From: [Clostridium] colinum
GTDB lineage: Bacteria; Bacillota; Clostridia; Lachnospirales; CAG-274
Direction of reading: 5' to 3'
DNA: 64,000 nt
Assembly: GCF_940677205.1 (NCBI RefSeq)
Contig: NZ_OW712331.1
Span: 1 to 64,000, forward strand
Part shown: one piece after another, positions 36,866 to 45,667 of the stretch
How the letters are laid out: each line of letters begins with the position of its first letter
How positions within the stretch are numbered: the stretch's first letter is position 1
Position numbers and translations under genes: made by a program
Notes under the pieces: generated by a model
Seen by the model: only the letters and a program-made list of their open reading frames with translations
What the model was told of the DNA's origin: nothing
Databases searched by the model: none

Positions 36866-39076
36866 ATGAAGAGATTTGTAAATAAAAAGTCTTTAAAATC
36901 TTTATCATTGGCATTGTCTTTATCGTTAGCAATGTCTTCCTTACCAATTTTTAATGTATTTGGAGAAGAAGAAAAGAGTGTAATTATATATCATACAAAT
37001 GATATGCACGGTTCAGTTAAAGAACTAGCTAATGTAAAAACTTTAAAAGATAATACAAAAAATGCTTTATTGTTAGATGCAGGAGATTGCACACAAGGAA
37101 GTTCTTTAGCTACATATACAAAAGGTGAAGCTATAATAGATATTATGAATGCAACTGGATATGATGCAGTTGTTCTTGGTAACCACGAGTTTGACTTTGG
37201 TTCTAAACAAGCTGTAGAAAACATGAAAAAAGCAAAATTTAATCCACTTGCAGCAAATGTTTTAGATGCACAAGGTAACCTTTTATTAAAAGGTATAAAT
37301 GGTAACGGTGCAAACGTTATAGAAGAAGTTAATGGCAAAAAAATAGGTATTTTTGGATTAACGACAGAAGAAACTTATTATAAAACTAACCCTAAAAATT
37401 TAAACGGAACACAGTTTAAAGATGTAGTAGAAACTGCAAAAAAACAAGTAAAACTTTTAAAAGAACAAAACGTTGATGCTATTATAGCTATAACACATAT
37501 AGGTGATGATAAGTCTAGTTCACCTACTAGCATAGATTTAGCAAAACAAGTAGATGGTATAGACTTAATTGTAGATGGACATAGCCATACTATAATACAA
37601 CAAAAAGTAAATGATACTACTATTGTTCAAACAGGTACTGCTTTAAAGAAATTAGGTAAAGTTACATTAAACTTTAAAAATAATGATGTAGATATAAAAA
37701 CAGAATTATTAGATATAGATAAAGTAGTTAAAGAAAATGAAGCAGACAAAGAAGTTGCTAAAATATATAATACTTATAATGAAAAAGTAAGTAAAGAATT
37801 ACAAAAAGTTATAGGTAATACTAAAACAGATTTATATGCATATGATGAAAAAGGTACAAGACTTTGTCGTATACAAGAAACACCAATGGGTGATTTAATA
37901 GCAGATTCTATGATTTATAGCACTAAAAAATTATTAGAAAATACTGAATATAAAGATTACCCTATAGTTGCTTTAGAAAATGGTGGCGGTGTTCGTGCTA
38001 ATATAAAAGCTGGAGATATTACTTTAGAAGATGTATTTAATGTATTACCTTTTGGGAATATTATATCTGTAAAAGTTGTTACACCTAATATTTTATATAA
38101 TGCCTTAGAAAACGGTGTTTGTAAAATGGAAATAGACAAAGCTGGTAATATAACAGGTCTTGATGGTAGATTTCCACAAATTAGTGGTATGAGAATAGAA
38201 ATAGACCCAACTAAAAAAGCATTTAATCCAGAAAAACCAGAAGATGGAACAGGAGAAAGAGTAACAGCTATATATTTAGTAGATGAAAATGGCAAAGAAA
38301 CTTTATTAGATAGAAAAGATGACAAAACACAAATAGCTTTAGCATCTAACGATTTTATAATAGCTGGTGGAGACGGATATAAAGCACTTAGCAATTTAAA
38401 ACATATTGCTGAAGGTGAAGTATTAGACGTTGTTTTAGCAGATTATATAAAATATTTAACAGAAAAAAATGGTGGTAGTTTTACATATACTATGCCAGGA
38501 AACCGTACAAAAGTTGTAACAAATGTAGAAAATAAACAAGATAGCAAAAAAATATCTTTAGATAAATTATTATACTTAAAAGAAGATAAAGAGGTAAATT
38601 TATATACAGATATTCCAGATACACAACCAGCTTATTGGGCTAGTGAAAGTATTTATTATTTTAAAGCATTAGGTATATTTGATGATAGCAATAAATTTTA
38701 CCCTAACAACACAGTTACTTATGGTGAATTTAAAACAATTTTACAAAAACTTTTAGGATTAGAAAATAATAATTTAGAAGAATATGGTATTGTTGAAAAT
38801 AAAGCAAACAAAAAATATAAAGATACAGATTTATTAAAAAGAGAAGATGTTGCACTTATGGTTGGAAACATTGTAAAACTATACGGGGTAGAGATAGAGA
38901 GTAAAAACATAACTATAAATGATAATGTTTCTGATTTTGCTAAAGAAAACTTTAAGTTTTTAGCAGAAATAGGTTTATTAAAAGGTGATGGAAAATCATT
39001 TAACCCACAAAAAGAAGTTACAAAAGCAGAGCTTTCTTTAATACTTTATAATTTAACAGGACTTTATGTAGAATAA
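36866..39076 (+). CDS. Surface 5'-nucleotidase with SLH-like C-terminus
   Basis: A secreted calcineurin-fold 5'-nucleotidase/UshA-type enzyme that removes phosphate from extracellular nucleotides. The 736 residues begin with a signal peptide (about 1-33). Metal motifs follow: HTNDMHG, LLDAGDCTQGS, VLGNHEFDFG, AITHIGDD and VDGHSHT. Then comes the C-terminal nucleotidase domain with ENGGGVRANIKAGDITL and ASNDFIIAGGDGY. The last 150 residues carry two SLH-like repeats (AYWASESIYYFKALGIF... and FAKENFKFLAEIGLLKGD...TKAELSLILY), which would bind the protein to secondary wall polymer. It has its own promoter and is closed by a terminator palindrome. Confidence 0.92.
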   Translation: MKRFVNKKSLKSLSLALSLSLAMSSLPIFNVFGEEEKSVIIYHTNDMHGSVKELANVKTLKDNTKNALLLDAGDCTQGSSLATYTKGEAIIDIMNATGYDAVVLGNHEFDFGSKQAVENMKKAKFNPLAANVLDAQGNLLLKGINGNGANVIEEVNGKKIGIFGLTTEETYYKTNPKNLNGTQFKDVVETAKKQVKLLKEQNVDAIIAITHIGDDKSSSPTSIDLAKQVDGIDLIVDGHSHTIIQQKVNDTTIVQTGTALKKLGKVTLNFKNNDVDIKTELLDIDKVVKENEADKEVAKIYNTYNEKVSKELQKVIGNTKTDLYAYDEKGTRLCRIQETPMGDLIADSMIYSTKKLLENTEYKDYPIVALENGGGVRANIKAGDITLEDVFNVLPFGNIISVKVVTPNILYNALENGVCKMEIDKAGNITGLDGRFPQISGMRIEIDPTKKAFNPEKPEDGTGERVTAIYLVDENGKETLLDRKDDKTQIALASNDFIIAGGDGYKALSNLKHIAEGEVLDVVLADYIKYLTEKNGGSFTYTMPGNRTKVVTNVENKQDSKKISLDKLLYLKEDKEVNLYTDIPDTQPAYWASESIYYFKALGIFDDSNKFYPNNTVTYGEFKTILQKLLGLENNNLEEYGIVENKANKKYKDTDLLKREDVALMVGNIVKLYGVEIESKNITINDNVSDFAKENFKFLAEIGLLKGDGKSFNPQKEVTKAELSLILYNLTGLYVE

Positions 39077-39077
39077 T

Positions 39078-39110
39078 AAAAAGGTTGTAGACTTTGTCTA
39101 CAACCTTTTT
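39078..39110. terminator. Bidirectional terminator, type copy of the short palindrome family
   Basis: A 15-bp perfect stem AAAAAGGTTGTAGAC / GTCTACAACCTTTTT with a TTT loop. It lies between the convergent nucleotidase and glycosyltransferase genes and has A- and T-tracts for both directions. Confidence 0.9.
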
Positions 39111-39119
39111 GTATAAATA

Positions 39120-40061
39120 TTATTTTGATTTATCGTCAATATTAGTTTCTGTCGTTATATAGATAGGTCTTTTTTTAACTTCTAAATATATTTTACCTAT
39201 ATATTCACCTAATATGCCACAAGATAATATTATAATACCACCTATAAAAAGATTAATAGTTATAATAGAGGCATAACCTGCTACATCGATACCAAATATT
39301 AATGTTTTTAAAACTATATATATTAAATATAGAAAAGAAGAACAAGAGATAAAAAAGCCTAATATAGAAGCTATTTTTAATGGAAATGTAGAAAAAGCAG
39401 TTATACCATCTATAGCATAAGAAAATAGCTTAAAAAAGTTCCATTTGCTAACACCACCAGCGCGTTCTACATTTTCAAACTTTATCCATTTTGTATTAAA
39501 TCCAACCCAACTAAATATACCTTTAGAAAAACGTTGTACCTCGCTAAGAGCAAGAATAGCATTAACCATTTTTCTAGTCATAAGCCTAAAATCTCCAGCA
39601 CCATTTGGCATATTAACTTCAGATATTTTATTTGTTATTTTATAAAATTTATTTGTAAAAAATGTTCTAATTTTTCCGTCACCTTTTCTATCTGCACGGT
39701 ATCCACCACAACAGTCGTAACCTTCTTCTATATATTTTATCATTTCAGGTATCATAGACGGTGGATTTTGCATATCTGAGTCCATTATTAAAACCATATC
39801 TGATGTAGATTGTTTAAGCCCAGCATACATAGCAGATTCTTTACCAAAATTTCTAGAAAAGGATATATATTTTACTTTTTTATCATTTTTAGCAAGAGTT
39901 TTTAATATTTTAAGAGTATCGTCGTAGCTACCATCATCTACAAAAATGTATGTAAAATCATAGTTAGGTAAATCTAAAATAATTTTTTCAACGCTATTAT
40001 AAAATATATTTAAAACTTGGCTTTCGTTATAACACGGAACAACAATATCTATACTTTTCAT
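39120..40061 (-). CDS. GT2 polyprenyl-phosphate glycosyltransferase (GtrB/DPM1-like)
   Basis: A membrane-bound family 2 glycosyltransferase that moves a sugar from a nucleotide to a polyprenyl phosphate on the cytoplasmic side. The 313 residues begin DIVVPCYNESQVL and have FVDDGSYDDT, ISFSRNFGKESAMYAGL, IMDSDMQNPPSMIPEM (DxD) and FRLMTRKMVNAI. Two C-terminal membrane helices lie at about 228-250 and 262-285, as in GtrB. A flippase or acceptor transferase is not present nearby, so the glycan target is unknown. It is a single-gene unit convergent with the nucleotidase. Confidence 0.92.
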   Translation of the reverse strand: MKSIDIVVPCYNESQVLNIFYNSVEKIILDLPNYDFTYIFVDDGSYDDTLKILKTLAKNDKKVKYISFSRNFGKESAMYAGLKQSTSDMVLIMDSDMQNPPSMIPEMIKYIEEGYDCCGGYRADRKGDGKIRTFFTNKFYKITNKISEVNMPNGAGDFRLMTRKMVNAILALSEVQRFSKGIFSWVGFNTKWIKFENVERAGGVSKWNFFKLFSYAIDGITAFSTFPLKIASILGFFISCSSFLYLIYIVLKTLIFGIDVAGYASIITINLFIGGIIILSCGILGEYIGKIYLEVKKRPIYITTETNIDDKSK

Positions 40062-40209
40062 TTTTTCACCTTCGTTAAAATTTATATAAAGTATTATATA
40101 TTATAACACAAAAAAAACTTTTTAAAAACTATTATTTACAAAAAATTTTATAGTAAAAATAAATAAAATAATATATAATAAATAAAGATAAAAATATAAG
40201 GAGGATAAA

Positions 40210-40758
40210 ATGAAAATATTATTTGAGCTTTTTATTATATTTTTTAAGATAGGGGCTTTAACATTTGGTGGTGGTATAGCAATGTTACCTATGTTACAAA
40301 GAGAGCTTGTAGATAACAAAAAATGGGTAACAGAGGAAGAACTTATGGATTATTATTCTATAGGGCAATGTACTCCAGGTATAATAGCTATAAATACTGC
40401 TACTTTTGTAGGATATAAAATAAAAGGCAAAATAGGAGCAATATTTTCTACTTTTGGAATTGTTTGTCCTTCTCTTATAATAATTATGTGTATAGCAGGG
40501 TTTATAAAAAATTTTTTGCATATACAATGGGTAAAATATGTATTTGCAGGTATAAAAATAGCTGTAGCAGGCCTTGTGTTAGATGCTTTTATTAGTTTTT
40601 TAAAGAAAAATGTTAAAAGTAAAATTTCATTTTTATTATTTGTTTTAGCTTTTTTATTAAACTTTACATTAAAATTATCTCCAGTATATATTATTTTTGC
40701 TTGTATTATATTTAGTGTATTTTTAACAAAGTATAATATAAAGGAGGGTAAAAAATGA
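40210..40758 (+). CDS. Chromate transporter family, short ChrA subunit 1
   Basis: A CHR-superfamily half-size protein of 182 residues. It begins ILFELFIIFFKIGALTFGGGIAMLPMLQ, the family motif, and continues YYSIGQCTPGIIAINTATFVGYK. It has about five to six membrane segments. Half-size CHR proteins work in pairs with opposite topology, and the second half overlaps its end by four bases (ATGA). CHR proteins export chromate or related anions, though many have untested substrates. An AAGGAGG ribosome site precedes the ATG. Confidence 0.92.
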   Translation: MKILFELFIIFFKIGALTFGGGIAMLPMLQRELVDNKKWVTEEELMDYYSIGQCTPGIIAINTATFVGYKIKGKIGAIFSTFGIVCPSLIIIMCIAGFIKNFLHIQWVKYVFAGIKIAVAGLVLDAFISFLKKNVKSKISFLLFVLAFLLNFTLKLSPVYIIFACIIFSVFLTKYNIKEGKK

Positions 40759-41288
40759 TATATTTACATCTTTTTATAGAGTTTTTTAAAATTGGGCTTT
40801 TTTCTGTTGGTGGTGGGCTTGCTACATTACCATTTTTAAATAAATTAATAGATACTAGAAATTGGTATAGCGTATCTGAGCTTACTAATATGCTTGCAAT
40901 TTCAGAATCTACCCCAGGTCCTATTGGAGTTAATATGGCAACGTATGTTGGCTTTCACACAGGTAATATATTAGGAGGGCTTGTAGCAACATTTGCACTT
41001 GTTTTACCTTCTTATATAATAATTATTATAATATCAAAATTTTTAACAAAATTTAAAAATAGTCCTTATGTTATTAATACATTTGATATTATAAGACCAG
41101 TTGTTACAGGACTTATAGGAGTATCTTTTATAACTATTTTTAATACGGCTATTTTTTCATTTGGATTTGATATAAAAAAGATAATAATATTTTTATTTAT
41201 ATTATTTTTTATTTTAAAATATAAAAAACATCCTATTGTTTATATAGGGCTTGGTGCAATATTAGGTGTTATATTTAAGCTAAGTTAG
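40755..41288 (+). CDS. Chromate transporter family, short ChrA subunit 2
   Basis: The second CHR half of 177 residues, with HLFIEFFKIGLFSVGGGLATLPFLN and LAISESTPGPIGVNMATYVGF, the paired form of the motifs in subunit 1. The ATG overlaps the preceding stop, and an AAGGAGG ribosome site lies within the end of subunit 1, so translation is coupled. An aminotransferase gene follows after 16 bases and is probably on the same transcript, though no functional link is evident. Confidence 0.92.
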   Translation: MIYLHLFIEFFKIGLFSVGGGLATLPFLNKLIDTRNWYSVSELTNMLAISESTPGPIGVNMATYVGFHTGNILGGLVATFALVLPSYIIIIIISKFLTKFKNSPYVINTFDIIRPVVTGLIGVSFITIFNTAIFSFGFDIKKIIIFLFILFFILKYKKHPIVYIGLGAILGVIFKLS

Positions 41289-41304
41289 AAAGGAGTTTAT
41301 AATA

Positions 41305-42573
41305 ATGTTTAATAATTTATCAAAAGAGGAACTTTTACAACAAAAACAAGATTTACAAAAACAATACGATAAATATTTAATAGAAAAATTAGATTTAAAT
41401 ATATCTAGAGGTAAACCTTGTAAAGAACAATTAGATTTATCAAATGATATGCTAAATATAAATAACTATTTGTCTAAAGATAATATAGATTTAAGAAATT
41501 ATGGACTAATAGATGGAATAGAAGAGGCTAAAGAGCTTTTTTCAGATATATTAGATATAGATAAAAACAATATAATAATAGGTGGCAACTCTACTTTAAA
41601 TATGATATATGATGCTATAACAAGGTTATATATATTTGGATATATGGATAATATACCGTGGGGTAAGTTAGAAAAAGTAAAATTTTTATGTCCCGTACCA
41701 GGATATGATAGACATTTTGATATATTAGAAAAATTTGGGTTTGAAATGATAAATATACCTATAACAGAAGATGGCATAGATATGGATATGGTAGAAAAGC
41801 TTTGTAAAGAAGATGAAAACATAAAAGGTATTATATGTGTACCGTTATATTCTAACCCAACAGGAACTTGTTATAGCCAAGAAACAATAGAAAGACTTGC
41901 CAAAATGGAGACAAAAGCAAAAGATTTTAAAATATTTTGGGATAATGCATATGCAATACATTATGTTTATGAAAAAATTGAAATTTATAATATTTTTAAA
42001 GCCTGCGAAAAATATAATACACAAGACCGTATTTTATACTTTTTTTCTACGTCTAAAATAAACTTTCCAGGTGGTGGCATATCTTTATTAGCTGGTAGCG
42101 ATAACACTATAAAAGATACATTAAATCATATGTCTAAACAAACAATAGGATATGATAAAATAAATCAATTAAGAACAGTTATGTTTTTAAAAGATAAAGA
42201 AAATACATTAAAACTTATGGAGGCTCACGCTAATATTTTAAGACCTAAATTTGATATAGTTTTAAATACACTAGAAAAAAACTTTAATAATAACCCTATT
42301 TTAAAATGGGAAAAACCAAAAGGCGGATATTTTATATCGGTAGATACTAGGGAAGGGCTTGCTAAAAATGTTGTATCTATGTGCAAAAAAGTAGGGTTAG
42401 TTTTAACAGATGCAGGGAGTACATATCCTAAAAAGATAGACCCTAAAGATACAAACATAAGAATAGCACCATCTTTTGCTGACAAAGATGAGCTACAAAA
42501 GGCAATGGGTATATTTTGTCTTTGTGTAAAGATAGCTACAATAGATAAAATATTACTATCAAATAACTTGTAA
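41305..42573 (+). CDS. MocR-like class I/II aminotransferase
   Basis: A PLP-dependent fold-type I aminotransferase of 422 residues, in the subgroup annotated as alanine-glyoxylate or MocR-like aminotransferases. The N-terminus has LDLNISRGKPCKEQLDLS, the substrate-binding loop of this subgroup. It is followed by GLIDGIEEAKELF, CPVPGYDRHF, VPLYSNPTGTCYS and FWDNAYAIHY. The PLP lysine is probably in FFSTSKINFPGGG. The C-terminal arm has PKGGYFISVDT and NIRIAPSFA. The natural substrate is not known. It has an AAAGGAG ribosome site. The TraX-like gene follows. Confidence 0.87.
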   Translation: MFNNLSKEELLQQKQDLQKQYDKYLIEKLDLNISRGKPCKEQLDLSNDMLNINNYLSKDNIDLRNYGLIDGIEEAKELFSDILDIDKNNIIIGGNSTLNMIYDAITRLYIFGYMDNIPWGKLEKVKFLCPVPGYDRHFDILEKFGFEMINIPITEDGIDMDMVEKLCKEDENIKGIICVPLYSNPTGTCYSQETIERLAKMETKAKDFKIFWDNAYAIHYVYEKIEIYNIFKACEKYNTQDRILYFFSTSKINFPGGGISLLAGSDNTIKDTLNHMSKQTIGYDKINQLRTVMFLKDKENTLKLMEAHANILRPKFDIVLNTLEKNFNNNPILKWEKPKGGYFISVDTREGLAKNVVSMCKKVGLVLTDAGSTYPKKIDPKDTNIRIAPSFADKDELQKAMGIFCLCVKIATIDKILLSNNL

Positions 42574-42625
42574 AAATTTATATTTATGTTATAATTTATA
42601 AGAAAATGTTTAAGGAGTGATAGTT

Positions 42626-43354
42626 ATTAAAAGGCTTAATGCATTTCAAATAAAGATAGCATTAATAATTTTAATGTTATTAGATCATATTTGGTTTTCT
42701 TTTCCTAATATGTTGCCAACTTGGATACATGGTATTACAAGATGTGTTGCTCCTATGTTTGGATATTTTTTAATTGAAGGATTTTATTATACAAAAAATA
42801 GATTTAAGTATGGTTTAAGATTATTTTTATGGTCTATATTTATGTTTTTAGGAAATATTATAATAAATATTATATTTATTGATAAAATGATTACAGTACA
42901 CAATAATATATTTTTTACTTTATTTATTAGTTTTATAATTATATTGTTATTTGATTATATAAAAAGAGTTAAAAATATAAAAAAATTTATTTTAATATTT
43001 ATAAATATATTTTTTACTATATTTGGTATGATATTTACAGAAGGTGGAATTTGTTTAATACCATTTATAATAATAACTTATTTCTTTAAACAAAATTTTA
43101 AAAAGTTATTTGTAGGATATATTATTTTATCCATAATACTATTTACACAAAGTTTTTATATTTATCCAACATTTAAAGAAACATTTGATATGCTTATGTT
43201 TAATTCAGATTTTTTATTTATTCTAGTGATACCATTTATATTAATTTATAATGGAGAAAGAGGTTTAAATAACAAATTTAGTAAATATTTATTTTATGTA
43301 TTTTATCCACTACATTTATGGATATTAGCTTTAATTGAATTTTTAGTTAAATAA
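42626..43354 (+). CDS. TraX-family membrane protein with non-standard start
   Basis: A polytopic membrane protein of about 243 residues resembling the TraX family, which acts on pilin N-termini as an acetylase in F-plasmid systems. It is widespread in Firmicutes with unknown role. It has LNAFQIKIALIILMLLDHIW, GITRCVAPMFGYFLIEGFYYTKNR and a C-terminal YPLHLWILALIEF. There is no ATG at the 5' end. The in-frame GTG at 42617 lies on the last base of the ribosome site AAGGAG (42612-42617). The ATT at 42626 is spaced eight bases from that site and matches the usual family start IKRLNAF. Confidence 0.8.
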   Translation: MKRLNAFQIKIALIILMLLDHIWFSFPNMLPTWIHGITRCVAPMFGYFLIEGFYYTKNRFKYGLRLFLWSIFMFLGNIIINIIFIDKMITVHNNIFFTLFISFIIILLFDYIKRVKNIKKFILIFINIFFTIFGMIFTEGGICLIPFIIITYFFKQNFKKLFVGYIILSIILFTQSFYIYPTFKETFDMLMFNSDFLFILVIPFILIYNGERGLNNKFSKYLFYVFYPLHLWILALIEFLVK

Positions 43355-43372
43355 ATATAGGGAGTGATTTTA

Positions 43373-44572
43373 ATGCCAAAATTAAACGAAAATTATTTAA
43401 ATTTAAAAGAAAGTTATCTCTTTTCAGACATAGCTAAAAGGGTAGCTAAATTTACAGAAGAAAACCCAGACAAAAAAGTTATACGTCTTGGTATAGGAGA
43501 TGTTACAAAACCTCTTAACAAAACGGTTATAGAAAATTTACATATAGCAGTAGATGAAATGGCAGATGAAAAAACATTTAAAGGATATGGACCAGAGCAA
43601 GGCTATGATTTTTTAAGAAATTCTATAAAAAATTATTATGAAAGAAAGGGCGTATCTTTAGAAACAACAGAAATATTTGTGTCAGACGGAGCTAAATCAG
43701 ACACAGGAAATATAACAGACCTTTTTTCTGTTGACAATGTTGTTATGATACCAGACCCAGTTTATCCAGTATATGTAGATACAAATATTATGAACGGTAG
43801 AGAAATTGTTTATATAGATGCAAATAAAGAAAACAATTTTTTACCTTTACCAGATAAATCTAAAAAAGCCGATTTAATATATATTTGTTCTCCTAACAAT
43901 CCAACAGGGGCTTGCTATAACAGAGAACAGTTAAAAATGTGGGTAGACTATGCGTTAGAAAATGAAGCAATTATATTATTTGATAGTGCATATGAATGTT
44001 TTATATCAGATGATAGCTTACCTACTACTATATTTGAGATAGAAGGAGCTAGAAAATGTGCTATCGAGTTTTGTTCTTTATCTAAAACAGCAGGATTTAC
44101 AGGTACTAGATGTGGATATACTATTGTGCCAAAAGATATTGTTATAAAAAGCTCTAAAGGTATTGATATGAGCTTAAATCAAATGTGGAATAGACGTCAG
44201 ACTACAAAATTTAATGGTGTTCCTTATATTATTCAAAAAGGCGCAGATTCTGTATTTTCAGAAGAAGGTATGAAAATGTCTAAAGAAACAATAAATTATT
44301 ATAAAGAAAATGCCAAAATAATAGCAGATACTATGGAACAATGCAAAATTAACTATTATGGAGGTATAAACTCGCCTTATATTTGGTTTGAATGTCCAAA
44401 CAATATGGGGTCTTGGGAATTTTTTGATAAAATGTTAAATGAAATAGCAGTAGTAGGTACTCCAGGGGTTGGTTTTGGCAAAAATGGAGACGGATATTTT
44501 AGACTTTCATCTTTTGGCAGTAGAGAGGCTACTATTGAGGCTATGGATAGATTTAAAACTTTATTTAAATAG
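43373..44572 (+). CDS. dapL: LL-diaminopimelate aminotransferase
   Basis: DapL converts tetrahydrodipicolinate directly to LL-diaminopimelate for lysine and peptidoglycan. The protein has about 399 residues. It has LGIGDVTKPLNKTVI, KGYGPEQGYDFLRNSI, IFVSDGAKSDTGNI, PDPVYPVYVDTN, CSPNNPTGACY and the PLP lysine in FCSLSKTAGFTGTRCGY, all characteristic of DapL. A GTG at 43364 lies within the GGGAGTG ribosome site, so the ATG at 43373 is preferred. DUF1284 follows after nine bases. Other dap genes are not in the window. Confidence 0.94.
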   Translation: MPKLNENYLNLKESYLFSDIAKRVAKFTEENPDKKVIRLGIGDVTKPLNKTVIENLHIAVDEMADEKTFKGYGPEQGYDFLRNSIKNYYERKGVSLETTEIFVSDGAKSDTGNITDLFSVDNVVMIPDPVYPVYVDTNIMNGREIVYIDANKENNFLPLPDKSKKADLIYICSPNNPTGACYNREQLKMWVDYALENEAIILFDSAYECFISDDSLPTTIFEIEGARKCAIEFCSLSKTAGFTGTRCGYTIVPKDIVIKSSKGIDMSLNQMWNRRQTTKFNGVPYIIQKGADSVFSEEGMKMSKETINYYKENAKIIADTMEQCKINYYGGINSPYIWFECPNNMGSWEFFDKMLNEIAVVGTPGVGFGKNGDGYFRLSSFGSREATIEAMDRFKTLFK

Positions 44573-44581
44573 GATAAATAT

Positions 44582-44980
44582 ATGATTTATTTAAGACCAC
44601 ACCATATTTTATGTATACAACAGTTTAAAGGGTATGGATATAATGATATATTTGTTGAAAATATGTTTAATATTTTAAATATGCTAGATAAAGACAAAAT
44701 TGTAATAAAAGAAGATTTTGACGATATATGCAAAAAATGTCCTAACTTAGTAAACAATATATGTATATCCGATAATGAGATAAATTTATTAGACAGCAAA
44801 GTTATACAGTTGTTAAATATTGAGATAAATAAACCTATTTATTTTAACGATTTAAAACTGTATTTAAAGGAAAATTTGACAGAAGAAATATTTTATAATA
44901 TATGCAGTTGCTGTAGCTGGTATAAAAAAAGTTTTTGCAGTTTTAATAATTTTAATTTTGAGGTAGATTATAATGGATAA
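44582..44980 (+). CDS. DUF1284 cysteine-rich protein
   Basis: A 132-residue protein of the DUF1284 family, function unknown. The family signature YLRPHHILCIQQFKGYGY is at the N-terminus. Seven cysteines follow in ICKKCPNLVNNICI and NICSCCSWYKKSFC, which could bind an iron-sulfur cluster or zinc. It follows dapL by nine bases and overlaps the start of the next gene by eight, so it is in an operon. Iron-sulfur binding is inference from the spacing. Confidence 0.88.
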   Translation: MIYLRPHHILCIQQFKGYGYNDIFVENMFNILNMLDKDKIVIKEDFDDICKKCPNLVNNICISDNEINLLDSKVIQLLNIEINKPIYFNDLKLYLKENLTEEIFYNICSCCSWYKKSFCSFNNFNFEVDYNG

Positions 44981-45509
44981 TAGTTAGAATGTAGAAAATA
45001 CAAAGATAAATTTATATTTAATAGATGGTAAAGAAAAACTAAGAATAAATGATGTTGAACATAATTTATCAGACTTTAAAAAAATAGAAATAGAAGAAAA
45101 ATATAAGATAAACGTACCATCTGCTAAATATGAAATTCCTATTGGTGAAAAAATATATCATTTATATGTAGAAGGCGATAAATATCATTTATTATATGAA
45201 GGTAAAGATGTAAAAACAAATAAATATGTAAATATATCTAATAGAAAACCTAAATGGAGATTTTTAGTTTATATAGCACAACTTATAACTTATCTTATAA
45301 CTGTTAGTCTTTCAGAGATTTATATAGAAAATATAACTAATTCAGAAATACGCTCTTCAAGTATACTTACAGTTCTTATGATTTTTGGAACAAGCTATAT
45401 ATTTAAAAGAGGAGATTTAAAAACAGGACAAAAACTAATAAGAGCATTTTTTGTTACAATAGGTTGTATACTTTTAGCATTAATACAAATATATCTTTTA
45501 GTTTTATAG
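44973..45509 (+). pseudogene. Three-helix membrane protein with in-frame amber at codon 5
   Basis: From an ATG at 44973, with a GAGGT ribosome site eight bases before it, the reading is MDNS, a TAG (44985-44987), then 173 open residues. The soluble N-terminal part has LYLIDGKEKLRINDVEH and GEKIYHLYVEGDKYHLLYEG. Three hydrophobic segments follow (FLVYIAQLITYLITVSL, ILTVLMIFGTSYIF, FFVTIGCILLALIQIYLLVL). No family is recognised. No alternative start codon lies in the first 140 codons after the stop, so it is silent unless the TAG is read through. The ATG overlaps the end of DUF1284, which suggests the gene was once translated as part of that operon. Confidence 0.7.
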
Positions 45510-45615
45510 TATAAAAAAGAGATAGTGTTGATATTAATATAAATTTATAATACTAAAATATTTTATATATTTTACATATAGTTTATTTAAAGAGAAAATT
45601 TTATATTTTGAAAGA

Positions 45616-45632
45616 TTCTAGACTTTGTCTAT
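45616..45632. repeat. Degenerate short palindrome core
   Basis: TAGAC-TTT-GTCTA, the core of the dispersed palindrome without the outer GGTTG / CAACC arms. Confidence 0.55.
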
Positions 45633-45667
45633 AAAAAAGGTAATAGTTAAATACTATTACCTTTTTT
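45633..45667. terminator. Terminator between the broken membrane gene and the EamA gene
   Basis: The palindrome AAAAAAGGTAATAGT / ACTATTACCTTTTTT with a five-base loop. A- and T-tracts support termination in both directions. Confidence 0.85.

Noticed and set aside
36991-38394. Antisense frames in the nucleotidase gene
   Set aside because: They mirror a well-supported coding sequence and lack ribosome sites.
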